Source: Paenibacillus sp. A3 (GTDB lineage Bacteria; Bacillota; Bacilli; Paenibacillales; NBRC-103111). Taken from it: 48,780 bases of DNA. Below are positions 8,651 through 15,982 of this stretch, piece by piece (position 1 is the stretch's first letter; each line of letters begins with the position of its first letter). Location: positions 1-48,780 of the forward strand of contig NZ_JTHN01000239.1 of NCBI RefSeq assembly GCF_001399685.1, written 5' to 3'. The notes beneath the pieces are model-generated. The model saw nothing but the letters and a program-made list of their open reading frames with translations, was not told the DNA's origin and did not search any database. The translations under genes were made by a program, and so were the position numbers.

Positions 8651-10239
8651 TTTCCTTTCCTCAGCTCTTCCTGCAGCGCGCGCAGGCGCGAATATTTCAT
8701 CGCCAGCCGGTAAATGAAATCTTCCCAGTCGTTCGACCGGTTCAGTTTTTTGTACGTAGTGTGCAGCTTTTTCAGCAAGCGTACGGCATTTTTGTAGGCC
8801 GTCCGGTTTTTCTCCGCGATGCAACGCTCTACCGCCTGGTGAAACAGAGGCAGCATCAGCGACGGATCGTGCTTTTCGACCGTTTGCAAATCCAGCGAGT
8901 ACAAATCCAGCGGCGAGACGCGGTTTGAGAGCTGCAAGTCGATCCAAGCCTTATAGCGCTGCGCCTTCATCAAGTAAGCCGTATAGAAATGGTACGTCCG
9001 CGGCAGCAGCGCGATCATGACCGACACCCACTCGCCGTCGTCGGTCTGCCGCTGCACCGCCTCCATCCAATATTGGCAAAACTGCCGCAGCTCCTCCTGC
9101 TGGGCCCGCTGCACGACCGGCAGCAGCCAGCGAAGCCAGGCCAGCATCCGGTCCCACGCTTCTTCCTCGTAGCAGCGGTGCAGATACAGGAAGTAATCCC
9201 GCGCTTCCCGCTTGGACAGCGCTTCGAGCTTCTCCCGCGCCGCGTCGTCGTCGCCTTCGATCACGGCAAAATGCGCCTCCGCCAGCAGCAGCGCATCCCG
9301 CCGTCTCGGCATCAGATCGGGCGATTCCAGCATGCGCCGCAGCCGGGCTCGTTCCTCCGCCATCCATGCGGGATAACTTGTCATCCGCCACCAGACGCTG
9401 CGGTATACGGTAGACCACGACAAAGGCGATTCCTTCCCCGACAGCGCCGCCTCCGCCAGCAGACCGAGCGTTTCCTTCCAGGGTGCCGAAGCTTTTTCCG
9501 CCAGAAGGTCGACATCGAGCCGGGGCACAAGCCGCAGCAGCTCCTCGAGACATTGGCGGCCGACCGTCCGGCAGCCCGTTTCGATATAATAAGAAAGGTA
9601 GGACGTTTTCGTCTCCTGATAAAATTGTTCGATTTTCCGCATCACGAAGAACAGCACATGAAGCGAGTACAACCCCCGCAGCGGCTGTTCCCAACCTTCG
9701 CCGTGGGGCAGCAGCTTTTCCTTGACTGCGCTGTAGAACAGCTCGATCGACTGCTGCTGATTGAGGGAAAAGCCGTAAAACTGCTGGTCAAAAAACTTCT
9801 GCCACTGGGCCGGCGTGTGATCCGGGGCCGGAGGCTCGAACCGGTCCTGCCGCTTCTCCGCAGCCTTGGAGACCGCCGTTTGCTTGGCCTGCTGCCGCGA
9901 ACGCACGGCGATCGCCTGCTTGAGCTGCTGCAGCAGCAGCTCCGGACGGCCGAACGTCGCGTACAGAGCGAAAGCGACTGCGGCCATATGCTTGCAGTTG
10001 TCCCCGTCCGGGCAGCTGCATTCGCTTTTGCCGAACTGGTCCAGATCGAGAATTACTTCGTAGCGCTTCGTACCGCGCACCAAAGCATGCACTTCCACGC
10101 CATGCTTCAGCTCCAGCTCCGCCACTTGTCCCTTGTGGTAATAAGCCCATCCGCGCTCAAGCCTGGCCGGGTCGAAAGTGTCGCGCAGATGCCCGATCAG
10201 TTCATTCATTCGATTTTTCGGAATCTGCAGCTTCAGCAT
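8638..10239 (-). CDS. SWIM zinc-finger protein
   Basis: 533 residues from the ATG at 10239, preceded by a GGTGG-type ribosome site; an open frame of 57 codons upstream looks non-coding. The SWIM motif CxCx(5)CxH is complete (Cys74, Cys76, Cys82, His84) and should bind zinc and contact DNA or protein. The remaining 440 residues are mostly helical, rich in Leu, Arg and Glu, with no other motif I recognise. The gene overlaps or abuts the SNF2 helicase (stop 8638-8640, helicase ATG at 8641 or 8650), so the two proteins are probably made together and act as a pair. Stand-alone SWIM plus SNF2 pairs are known in Bacilli, but their job is not clear. Confidence 0.85.
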   Translation of the reverse strand: MLKLQIPKNRMNELIGHLRDTFDPARLERGWAYYHKGQVAELELKHGVEVHALVRGTKRYEVILDLDQFGKSECSCPDGDNCKHMAAVAFALYATFGRPELLLQQLKQAIAVRSRQQAKQTAVSKAAEKRQDRFEPPAPDHTPAQWQKFFDQQFYGFSLNQQQSIELFYSAVKEKLLPHGEGWEQPLRGLYSLHVLFFVMRKIEQFYQETKTSYLSYYIETGCRTVGRQCLEELLRLVPRLDVDLLAEKASAPWKETLGLLAEAALSGKESPLSWSTVYRSVWWRMTSYPAWMAEERARLRRMLESPDLMPRRRDALLLAEAHFAVIEGDDDAAREKLEALSKREARDYFLYLHRCYEEEAWDRMLAWLRWLLPVVQRAQQEELRQFCQYWMEAVQRQTDDGEWVSVMIALLPRTYHFYTAYLMKAQRYKAWIDLQLSNRVSPLDLYSLDLQTVEKHDPSLMLPLFHQAVERCIAEKNRTAYKNAVRLLKKLHTTYKKLNRSNDWEDFIYRLAMKYSRLRALQEELRKGKWIP

Positions 10240-10358
10240 GTTTCGCCCACCGCCCTTTTTGTCTATCCTTATAGTGTACCAGATTTTGCATCGAAATGCG
10301 TGCCGGATCAAGGCCGAAATGCGACTTTTTTTCCTCGTACACGGCTTTATTGCTGCGG

Positions 10359-10387
10359 TTGCGGGCCGTCCGGTTTCCGAGTACAAT
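10359..10387 (+). promoter_or_regulatory. Sigma-A-type promoter of the 97-aa gene and carbinolamine dehydratase
   Basis: TTGCGG (10359-10364), 17-base spacer, TACAAT (10382-10387). It faces the plus-strand gene at 10529, 140 bases downstream. Confidence 0.5.
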
Positions 10388-10528
10388 GAGTCAAAAGGAT
10401 TGCCAAACATGATTGCAGTTGCCGTCCGCCCGGCCGCGAGCCGCCGTCTCTTCGGAGAATATGGACCTACGGACAGGGCGAATCAGAATACGCGGAAACG
10501 ACGGTGGCAGCGGGAAAGGCGGAGAACG

Positions 10529-10822
10529 ATGGGCATTAAATTCGGCAGGGAATACCGAGACATTATCGACGATTTCACGAATGCGTTGCAAGAAATCGAG
10601 CGGTGTCACGAGTTTCTGGAAATGTCGGCCGAGGACTGGGGCGAATTGAACGAAGGCGAGCGGAAGGAGTGCATCAAGACGCTGGCCGACGACTTGTTCT
10701 ACGGGCTTGGGACGGAAGCGCAGATGAGCGTTGGTGACTGTACCGTCACGCACGACCCGAAGCGGCATGTCATTCGCATCGATCAAGGGGAAGCGCTAAC
10801 AAGGGTCATACACTTGGTATAA
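10529..10822 (+). CDS. Conserved-looking small protein of unknown function
   Basis: 97 residues from the ATG at 10529, with AAAGGCGGAG just upstream. The open frame extends further 5' but without a start signal. I do not recognise the family. The protein is acidic, mostly helical in its first 70 residues (ITNALQEIERCHEFLEM-like pattern, then two acidic helices), and ends in a short beta-like part. No signal peptide or membrane helix. The pterin carbinolamine dehydratase gene starts 15 bases after its stop, so both share a transcript and may share a process. Confidence 0.7.
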   Translation: MGIKFGREYRDIIDDFTNALQEIERCHEFLEMSAEDWGELNEGERKECIKTLADDLFYGLGTEAQMSVGDCTVTHDPKRHVIRIDQGEALTRVIHLV

Positions 10823-10837
10823 GGGGGGCGGCAGGGC

Positions 10838-11149
10838 ATGGGGAGCAAGCTGACGGCGGAAGAAGTGAAGGCGCGGCTGTCCGGTCTTGAGGGCTGGACG
10901 GTGGAAGAGGGGAAGTGGCTGATGAAAAAATACCGCTTCCCCGCCTTCGCAGGCAGTATCGCGTTTGTGAACCGGATCGCAGACATCGCGGAGCCCATGA
11001 ACCATCACCCGATGATCGCCATCGATTATCGGATGGTGACGCTCCGCTTGACGTCGTGGAATGCGGGCGGATTGACGGAGCTCGACTTTGCGAGCGTCAC
11101 CCAGTATGACGAGGCTTATGCCGGAAATACAGACAAGCGCACGCCGTAG
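10838..11149 (+). CDS. 4a-hydroxytetrahydrobiopterin dehydratase (pterin-4a-carbinolamine dehydratase)
   Basis: 103 residues, full family length. The active-site block PMNHHPMIAIDYRMV with its paired histidines and the following TSWNAGGLTELD segment are typical of PCD/DCoH proteins, which dehydrate 4a-hydroxytetrahydropterin. No phenylalanine hydroxylase or biopterin pathway gene lies nearby, so the substrate in this organism may be another pterin, perhaps from molybdopterin or folate metabolism (inference). It is the second gene after the 97-residue protein, with an AGGGGGG ribosome site between them. Confidence 0.9.
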   Translation: MGSKLTAEEVKARLSGLEGWTVEEGKWLMKKYRFPAFAGSIAFVNRIADIAEPMNHHPMIAIDYRMVTLRLTSWNAGGLTELDFASVTQYDEAYAGNTDKRTP

Positions 11150-11157
11150 CTCTTGGT

Positions 11158-11715
11158 TTAGCCTCCCGCCTCTGCCATAGCTGCAAGCACGCGTGCGCGT
11201 ACTTCGGCCGGCAGCGGCTGCCGCAAGGCGGCCTCCAGCCGGTCCCGCCGAACGCCCTGCCGCTTCAGGCAGGCTTCGATAAGATCGGCTTTGCCGCCTC
11301 GTCCTGGCATAAGCAGGTACAACACGAACCAATCTTCCAGCGGCGTCAGCGGGACGGAGACGCTCTCCAGCGGCTCGACCCGCGTGTTTGCGTCTCTGCG
11401 CCAATCCAACCGGTATATGCCTTCCGCATGACGGATGCTGAGCAATCCCATGACATCGACTTCCGTACCAAGTAGGGTGTAGTGGATGAAGTATTTGGTG
11501 CAGAACGGCTCCTTCGGCTCCATGGCTGCGTGTGTTCCGAGACGGCTCAGCAGCTCGTGCGCCCGCTGCGCATCGTGCTCCGCAACGAGCAGATCGATGT
11601 CGTTGGGGCGGTCGACAAGTCCGTGGAACCAGAGCATGGACGAACCTCCAAGCCCCCACTCGATGGCGTGCCGGTTCAGAACGTCCGCGATCCGGAGCAG
11701 CGCTTCTTTTTTCAT
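11158..11715 (-). CDS. Nucleotidyltransferase-fold protein
   Basis: 185 residues. The N-terminal part shows the nucleotidyltransferase-superfamily signature GLGGSSMLW...RPNDIDLLV (GGS followed by DxD-like DID), and EVDVMG could give the third acidic residue. The rest is helical. Such small proteins include aminoglycoside-type transferases and MNT/AbiEii-type enzymes; the substrate cannot be told. The ATG at 11715 follows GGGGAT. It lies 16 bases after the DinB gene and is the last gene of the minus-strand GNAT-DinB-nucleotidyltransferase run. No toxin partner is evident. Confidence 0.75.
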   Translation of the reverse strand: MKKEALLRIADVLNRHAIEWGLGGSSMLWFHGLVDRPNDIDLLVAEHDAQRAHELLSRLGTHAAMEPKEPFCTKYFIHYTLLGTEVDVMGLLSIRHAEGIYRLDWRRDANTRVEPLESVSVPLTPLEDWFVLYLLMPGRGGKADLIEACLKRQGVRRDRLEAALRQPLPAEVRARVLAAMAEAGG

Positions 11716-11731
11716 GCGATGATCCCCGATC

Positions 11732-12217
11732 TTAGCTCGATGGATTCAAAAATTCGCGAATTTGCGTGATATGATGCCGGTCATGCCAGACGAAATCCGG
11801 GATGTATTCCGAGATGACGAACGGCTTGCCGTCCAAGTCCGGAAACGAACGGCCGAACTCCGTCTCGGGCAACGCTTCAAGCGTATCCGTAAGCCGGCTG
11901 CGCCATAACACGAGCTCTTCCACGAGCTTGCCGCCGGATTGATCCCGCCCGTACTGCGCTGCCCGGGCGTTAAACGCGTCGAAATCCAGATGCTTCAGCG
12001 TCAGCGGCTTGCCTTCAGCGATTTTGCCGACCGCCGACTCGTAGAAATACTGGTCCCACAGCAGCAGATGCCCGACCACTTCCTTCATCGTCCACTTGCC
12101 GGGTGCCAGAGGCTTGTCCCACGTCTGCTCGTCCACACTGCGGATTTCTTCCGCAAAAGCAAGCAGTCTGCGAAACTCGGCAAGCAGCTCGGCCTTCGGT
12201 CGTACGTCAATCCCCAT
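11732..12217 (-). CDS. DinB-family protein (DinB_2)
   Basis: 161 residues from the ATG at 12217, set by a perfect AAGGAGG 8 bases upstream. The four-helix DinB fold is indicated by KWTMKEVVGHLLLWDQYF near the start and WHDRHHITQI near the C-terminus, which supply the histidines of the metal site. Members include bacillithiol and other thiol transferases, but many are uncharacterised; this one could detoxify electrophiles (inference). It overlaps the end of the GNAT gene by 11 bases. Confidence 0.85.
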   Translation of the reverse strand: MGIDVRPKAELLAEFRRLLAFAEEIRSVDEQTWDKPLAPGKWTMKEVVGHLLLWDQYFYESAVGKIAEGKPLTLKHLDFDAFNARAAQYGRDQSGGKLVEELVLWRSRLTDTLEALPETEFGRSFPDLDGKPFVISEYIPDFVWHDRHHITQIREFLNPSS

Positions 12218-12725
12218 TGTCTTGTCCTCCTTCGTTAATCGTGCCTGTCCATACCATGCAGTGAAACTCACCGGACCCTTCCGGCGTCGGGCGTTCATAC
12301 GTATCCGTGATGACAAAGCCGGCCCGCTCGTAAGTCCGGATGGCCCGTTGATTCCACGTCAGCACTTCCAGATCGATTTCGTTGCCCGGCGCGCTGCGTT
12401 TGGCCTCGCGGACGATGGCATGGACAAACGCCTCACCGCTGCCTTGGCCGCACAAGTCCGGCCGCAGCCCGAGCCCGAGGCGCGTGACGCCGACCATCGG
12501 AAAAAACTGCGCAAAGCCGCACAGCTCCCCGGATTCGTCAAGCACGGCCCGGTACTGCGCCTCGCGGATGCGCGGATCGCCGAATTCCTCGCCGCGCGAA
12601 ACCATTTGCTCCCACGGATCCCAGTGGTACAAATCGTAAGGGGGAGGGTACTTCCACGTACAGACATCGCGCCCATGCTCTTCCCGCATCGGAACGAGAC
12701 GGAAGCTTTTCGTTTCGTTATGCAT
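12207..12725 (-). CDS. GNAT-family N-acetyltransferase
   Basis: 172 residues from the ATG at 12725 with AGGAGG upstream. The acetyl-CoA site appears as LGLGLRPDLCGQGSGEAFV (motif A, Q/R-x-x-G-x-G/A type), followed by LEVLTWNQRAIRTYERAGF, typical of RimJ/RimI-like enzymes. The substrate is unknown. First gene of a compact minus-strand operon with DinB and the nucleotidyltransferase. Confidence 0.88.
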   Translation of the reverse strand: MHNETKSFRLVPMREEHGRDVCTWKYPPPYDLYHWDPWEQMVSRGEEFGDPRIREAQYRAVLDESGELCGFAQFFPMVGVTRLGLGLRPDLCGQGSGEAFVHAIVREAKRSAPGNEIDLEVLTWNQRAIRTYERAGFVITDTYERPTPEGSGEFHCMVWTGTINEGGQDNGD

Positions 12726-12828
12726 CGTCCCTCCTGTTTTGCGCCGACGATTGCGCTTCCGCCGGGCATTTTTCCGTTGTATACTGATAACTATACCGTA
12801 TTTCATCCCATCTAAGGAAGTGATTGGT

Positions 12829-13665
12829 TTGAAGCATATTGTAAGCCAACCGTGGCTCTTCGAACATGGTACGGACGATCACATCGTCATCGCGGACTGC
12901 CGGTTCACGCTGGGGAAGTCGGAATCGGGGAAGCAAAGCTACGACATCGATCACATTCCCGGCGCGGTGTATTTTGACCTGGAGCGAGACCTGTCGGCCC
13001 CGATCACGGAGCACGGCGGCCGCCATCCGCTCCCTGACGTGCAGGAGCTTGCGGCGAAGCTGGGGCAAGCGGGCATCCATGCCGGCTCCACCGTCGTCGC
13101 TTACGACGATCAGGGCGGAGCGATGGCTTCGCGCTTGTGGTGGCTGCTCACCTACCTCGGTCATGAGAAGGTATATCTTTTGGACGGAGGCTATAGCAAG
13201 TGGAAAGCAGCCGGCTATCCCGTCACCGACGAGCCGCCGTTGCTGCGCGAGGCCGTATTTACGCCCCGCGTGCGCGAAGACTTGGCTGTCAGCGTCGAGC
13301 AGGTCAAGGAACGGCTGGGCAAGCCCGGCGTGACTTTGATCGATTCCCGCGAAGCGAAGCGCTACCTCGGCATCGAGGAGCCGATCGACCGGATAGCCGG
13401 ACATATTCCCGGCGCGAAGTCGTATTTTTGGAAGGACGCCTTGGATGAGACCGGCGCTTGGAAGAACGAAGCTGCGCTGGCCGAGCGTTTCGACGCGCTC
13501 CGTCAGGCGGAGGAGATCATCGTCTACTGCGGCTCCGGCGTTACCGCCTGCCCGAATGTGATCGCGCTAAGCGAAGCGGGGCTGAACAATGTGAAGCTGT
13601 ACCCCGGAAGCTGGAGCGATTGGATTTCGTATGAGGGGAATCCGATTGCGACTGGAGAAGAGTAA
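12829..13665 (+). CDS. Sulfurtransferase (thiosulfate/3-mercaptopyruvate type, two rhodanese domains)
   Basis: 278 residues from a TTG start at 12829, chosen because AAGGAAG lies 8 bases upstream; the open frame upstream has no ribosome site. The N-terminal rhodanese domain (about 1-140, with HIPGAVYFDLERDLS) is catalytically inactive. The C-terminal domain carries the active loop YCGSGVTAC with the catalytic Cys. CGSGVTA is close to the loop of mercaptopyruvate sulfurtransferases. It transfers sulfane sulfur to cyanide or a thiol acceptor. A weak promoter (TTCCGC, 17 bases, TATACT at 12780-12785) precedes it. Confidence 0.93.
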   Translation: MKHIVSQPWLFEHGTDDHIVIADCRFTLGKSESGKQSYDIDHIPGAVYFDLERDLSAPITEHGGRHPLPDVQELAAKLGQAGIHAGSTVVAYDDQGGAMASRLWWLLTYLGHEKVYLLDGGYSKWKAAGYPVTDEPPLLREAVFTPRVREDLAVSVEQVKERLGKPGVTLIDSREAKRYLGIEEPIDRIAGHIPGAKSYFWKDALDETGAWKNEAALAERFDALRQAEEIIVYCGSGVTACPNVIALSEAGLNNVKLYPGSWSDWISYEGNPIATGEE

Positions 13666-13697
13666 GAGCTGAAAGGCTGCGTTGGACGCGGGTCGGA

Positions 13698-13742
13698 GGG
13701 CTGTGACAGGTGGTGAGTAAGTGACCTGTTGCGGCCCTTTTT
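13698..13742 (+). terminator. Rho-independent terminator of the sulfurtransferase gene
   Basis: A 14-base-pair stem (13698-13711 with 13724-13737) containing three G-T wobbles, a 12-base loop and a TTTTT tract (13738-13742), starting 33 bases after the stop codon. Confidence 0.75.
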
Positions 13743-13888
13743 GGGCTTTCTTGTTCAACAGCTTGCAAACAAGAAGTCGAAGAAAGCAGTTACAGAACCC
13801 CGGAGCCAACCACAGCCCAGCAGTCGGGTCCAGGTTGAAAGGCAGGAGCCAGCACATAACTGCCGTTTTCTTCGCCATCGTAGCGCAA

Positions 13889-13906
13889 CCTTACAAGAGT
13901 GTAAGG
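13889..13906. promoter_or_regulatory. Perfect 18-bp inverted repeat, MerR-type operator form
   Basis: CCTTACA-AGAG-TGTAAGG. Half-sites of this kind (CCTTAC...GTAAGG) are typical of MerR-family operators, which lie between the -35 and -10. Neither a good -35 before it nor a good -10 after it is visible, and no merR-like gene is in the window, so the site may be a remnant or may act on the hydrolase gene 90 bases downstream. Confidence 0.4.
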
Positions 13907-13950
13907 CAATGTCATCTAGATCAATGGTATCAACCTAGTTGCTTCTGTAT

Positions 13951-13982
13951 ACTAATCCTATCCATCGATGGGATTAGTTTTT
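13951..13982 (+). terminator. Terminator-like hairpin directly before the hydrolase gene
   Basis: 12-bp stem (13951-13962 with 13967-13978, one wobble), 4-base loop and a T run to 13982, ending 13 bases before the GTG start and abutting its ribosome site. It could stop read-through from upstream or attenuate the hydrolase transcript. Confidence 0.55.
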
Positions 13983-13995
13983 AGGGGGAGTTGGC

Positions 13996-15504
13996 GTGAG
14001 GCTTTTTGAAATGCTGCTATTCTTTTCAAGTGCTTGTTTGTTGGCACTCCTGTTCATTTTCAATCAACGTATCCGAAGATCAACTTTGCTCCTGACAAGC
14101 GGAGCCGGCTCCATTTTTTTAGCGATACATTTTCTTGTCGAAGGATACAGGGTTCAGCTTTTATTTTTATACGGATTTACGCTCCTGATGCTTATGCTTT
14201 CGCTTATAGACGGTTTCATAACGCAGAAAGCCGTTCGGACTGCCTCGCGAATCCGTAGGGTGCTGGGCCGCCTTTTTATCGTGATTGGGCTAATCGCAAC
14301 GGCGTGCTTCCTCTATGTGTTTCCCGTATTCGACCTTCCGGCGCCAACCGGCGAGTTGAAGGTCGGCACGAAAGTCTTTCATTTCGTCGATCCAAACCGG
14401 GAGGAGACATTTGGAAAATCCGCGACAGGCAAGAGGGAACTGATGGTTCAGGTATGGTATCCGGCTCAAGCTGGCACCGGCAAGTACGCTCCCTTTATCC
14501 CCGATACCCGTATTTTACCTTATATGGCGGCGAACTATGGCCTCCCCGGGTTTACTTTTCAACACCTGAAGTACGTATCCAGTCATGCTTATTCGGGGGC
14601 CGAAGTCTCTTCGGCACAGACTTCATACCCGCTGATCCTTGCGAATCCCGGCTTCAGTTCCTCTAGGTTCCTCCACACGTCGCAAGCCGAAAATCTCGCG
14701 AGTCACGGATATATCGTGGCAGTGATCGACCACACCTACAATACATTTGCAACCGAGTTTCCGGACGGTCAAATCACAACCAGCACAACCAACGACTTAT
14801 TCTCGCCCGACCATGATTTCCAGACGGAAAGCGGAAACCGCGACAAGTTGGGAAAAGTGTTAACCGACGATGTGGCGTTTGCGCTGGACCAATTCGAGCT
14901 CATCCAATCGGGGCACATTCCAAGTCAGCTAAAAGGGAGGATTGATCTCGGCCATGTCGGGGTGTTCGGTCATTCCATCGGCGGAGCGACGGCCTATGAC
15001 GCTTCTTACGATCCGCGAATCGCGGTTGGAATAGACATTGATGGAGGGCTTTATCGACTGCGTGACAGAGAGGGTTTGCGAAAGCCGTTTTTGTTCATGA
15101 ACTCGGAAAGCGTATTCGAAAGATTAAAAATGGTGATGGATAACCGGGTCTACACGGATGCAGAGCTTAACCGTATAGGCAACACAAGAGAGTGGGTAGA
15201 TCAAGAAACGGAATACAAAAAGTTGGAGCTTGAACGGATGCGCGAAACGGTTGCCGCAGGAGGGGGACAAGTCCTCTATATCGACAACACGGAGCATGTG
15301 AATTTTGCCGACGTACAGTTCATTTCTCCGATTTTCAAAATGCTGGGTATCACAGGAAAGATTGCGCCCGAAAGAGCGAACTCCGTTATCAATGCCTATA
15401 TGCTGGATTTCTTCGATATGTATCTGAAAAATCAAGGCGGAATCTTAATGAAAGGGCCCGATAGCCGCTTTCCGGAGGTGAAGTTCGTAACCTCGCTATT
15501 TTAA
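13996..15504 (+). CDS. Membrane-anchored alpha/beta hydrolase, PAF-acetylhydrolase-like
   Basis: 502 residues from a GTG start with AGGGGGAG upstream. Three or four membrane helices fill residues 1-110. The rest is an alpha/beta hydrolase of the platelet-activating-factor acetylhydrolase/dienelactone type: oxyanion region LANPGFSSSRF (about 215), nucleophile in GHSIGG (Ser327), acidic residue in GIDIDGGLY (about 346-350) and His in NTEHVNFAD. The catalytic domain probably faces outward. AT content is higher than in flanking genes, which hints at acquisition by transfer. Substrate unknown; a lipid or ester is likely. Confidence 0.88.
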   Translation: MRLFEMLLFFSSACLLALLFIFNQRIRRSTLLLTSGAGSIFLAIHFLVEGYRVQLLFLYGFTLLMLMLSLIDGFITQKAVRTASRIRRVLGRLFIVIGLIATACFLYVFPVFDLPAPTGELKVGTKVFHFVDPNREETFGKSATGKRELMVQVWYPAQAGTGKYAPFIPDTRILPYMAANYGLPGFTFQHLKYVSSHAYSGAEVSSAQTSYPLILANPGFSSSRFLHTSQAENLASHGYIVAVIDHTYNTFATEFPDGQITTSTTNDLFSPDHDFQTESGNRDKLGKVLTDDVAFALDQFELIQSGHIPSQLKGRIDLGHVGVFGHSIGGATAYDASYDPRIAVGIDIDGGLYRLRDREGLRKPFLFMNSESVFERLKMVMDNRVYTDAELNRIGNTREWVDQETEYKKLELERMRETVAAGGGQVLYIDNTEHVNFADVQFISPIFKMLGITGKIAPERANSVINAYMLDFFDMYLKNQGGILMKGPDSRFPEVKFVTSLF

Positions 15505-15614
15505 TTACGGAACAGGTTACCGATACTGCGGCAGCCTGTTCTCTATGAGCTTTTCCTTAAGCGTGGCTGCCAAATATGCCAGCAACCTTCGTATGTTGAG
15601 CTCTCATACCCATT

Positions 15615-15797
15615 GTGTCTACTTTCTTGACAGAGGTTCATTTCACGGTCCGCTCAAAGGGTCGACCTTGGAATCCAGTGCTGCCGCCGAATTACAGCCG
15701 CAGTTCGACACCCGTGGTGGTCAAACGAAACGGAGAGTGGAAAATTGCAGCGTTCCACAATTGCCGTATTCAAGAAATTCCGGGAGGCAGGGGTTAA
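15615..15797 (+). pseudogene. Fragment of a SnoaL-like (SgcJ/EcaC-type) gene
   Basis: The last 40 or so codons of this frame read like the C-terminus of a SgcJ/EcaC-family NTF2-fold protein: a VVVKRNGEWKIAAFHNCRIQ block is typical of the final strands. The start and core of such a protein (usually 130-150 residues) are missing, there is no ribosome site, and the sequence upstream runs out of frame. I read it as a gene remnant. Confidence 0.55.
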
Positions 15798-15838
15798 TTG
15801 TTGAAAAGTAAGGACGAGGTTTCGTGCGAAACGGCGGT

Positions 15839-15891
15839 GGGGTTGCAGCGGGCTGCTTTTGGGCAGCTTGGCGCAGCCCCTAGCTTATTTT
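15839..15891 (+). other. GC-rich hairpin upstream of the ECF sigma gene
   Basis: GGGGTTGC pairs with GCAGCCCC at the ends (one wobble), with a further inner GCTGC/GCAGC pairing. No T run directly follows. It could be a weak terminator for whatever preceded the remnant gene. A second small hairpin (GGTGCC/GGCACC, 15927-15945) follows a TGTAAC motif (15918-15923) that could be the -35 of an ECF-type autoregulated promoter. Confidence 0.35.
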
Positions 15892-15982
15892 CGTTATCAT
15901 AGAACTTGAGAAGCTTTTGTAACCTTGGTGCCCTCCTTCGGCACCTTATACTGGAGCGGCAATGAAAGGGGGCGAAACTCAC

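Noticed and set aside
8651-8947. 99-codon N-terminal extension of the SNF2 helicase
   Set aside because: It overlaps the SWIM gene in another frame and has no ribosome site; the start at 8650 or 8641 fits better.
13567-13878. 103-codon minus-strand frame after the sulfurtransferase gene
   Set aside because: It runs through a terminator hairpin and into the sulfurtransferase gene with no ribosome site.
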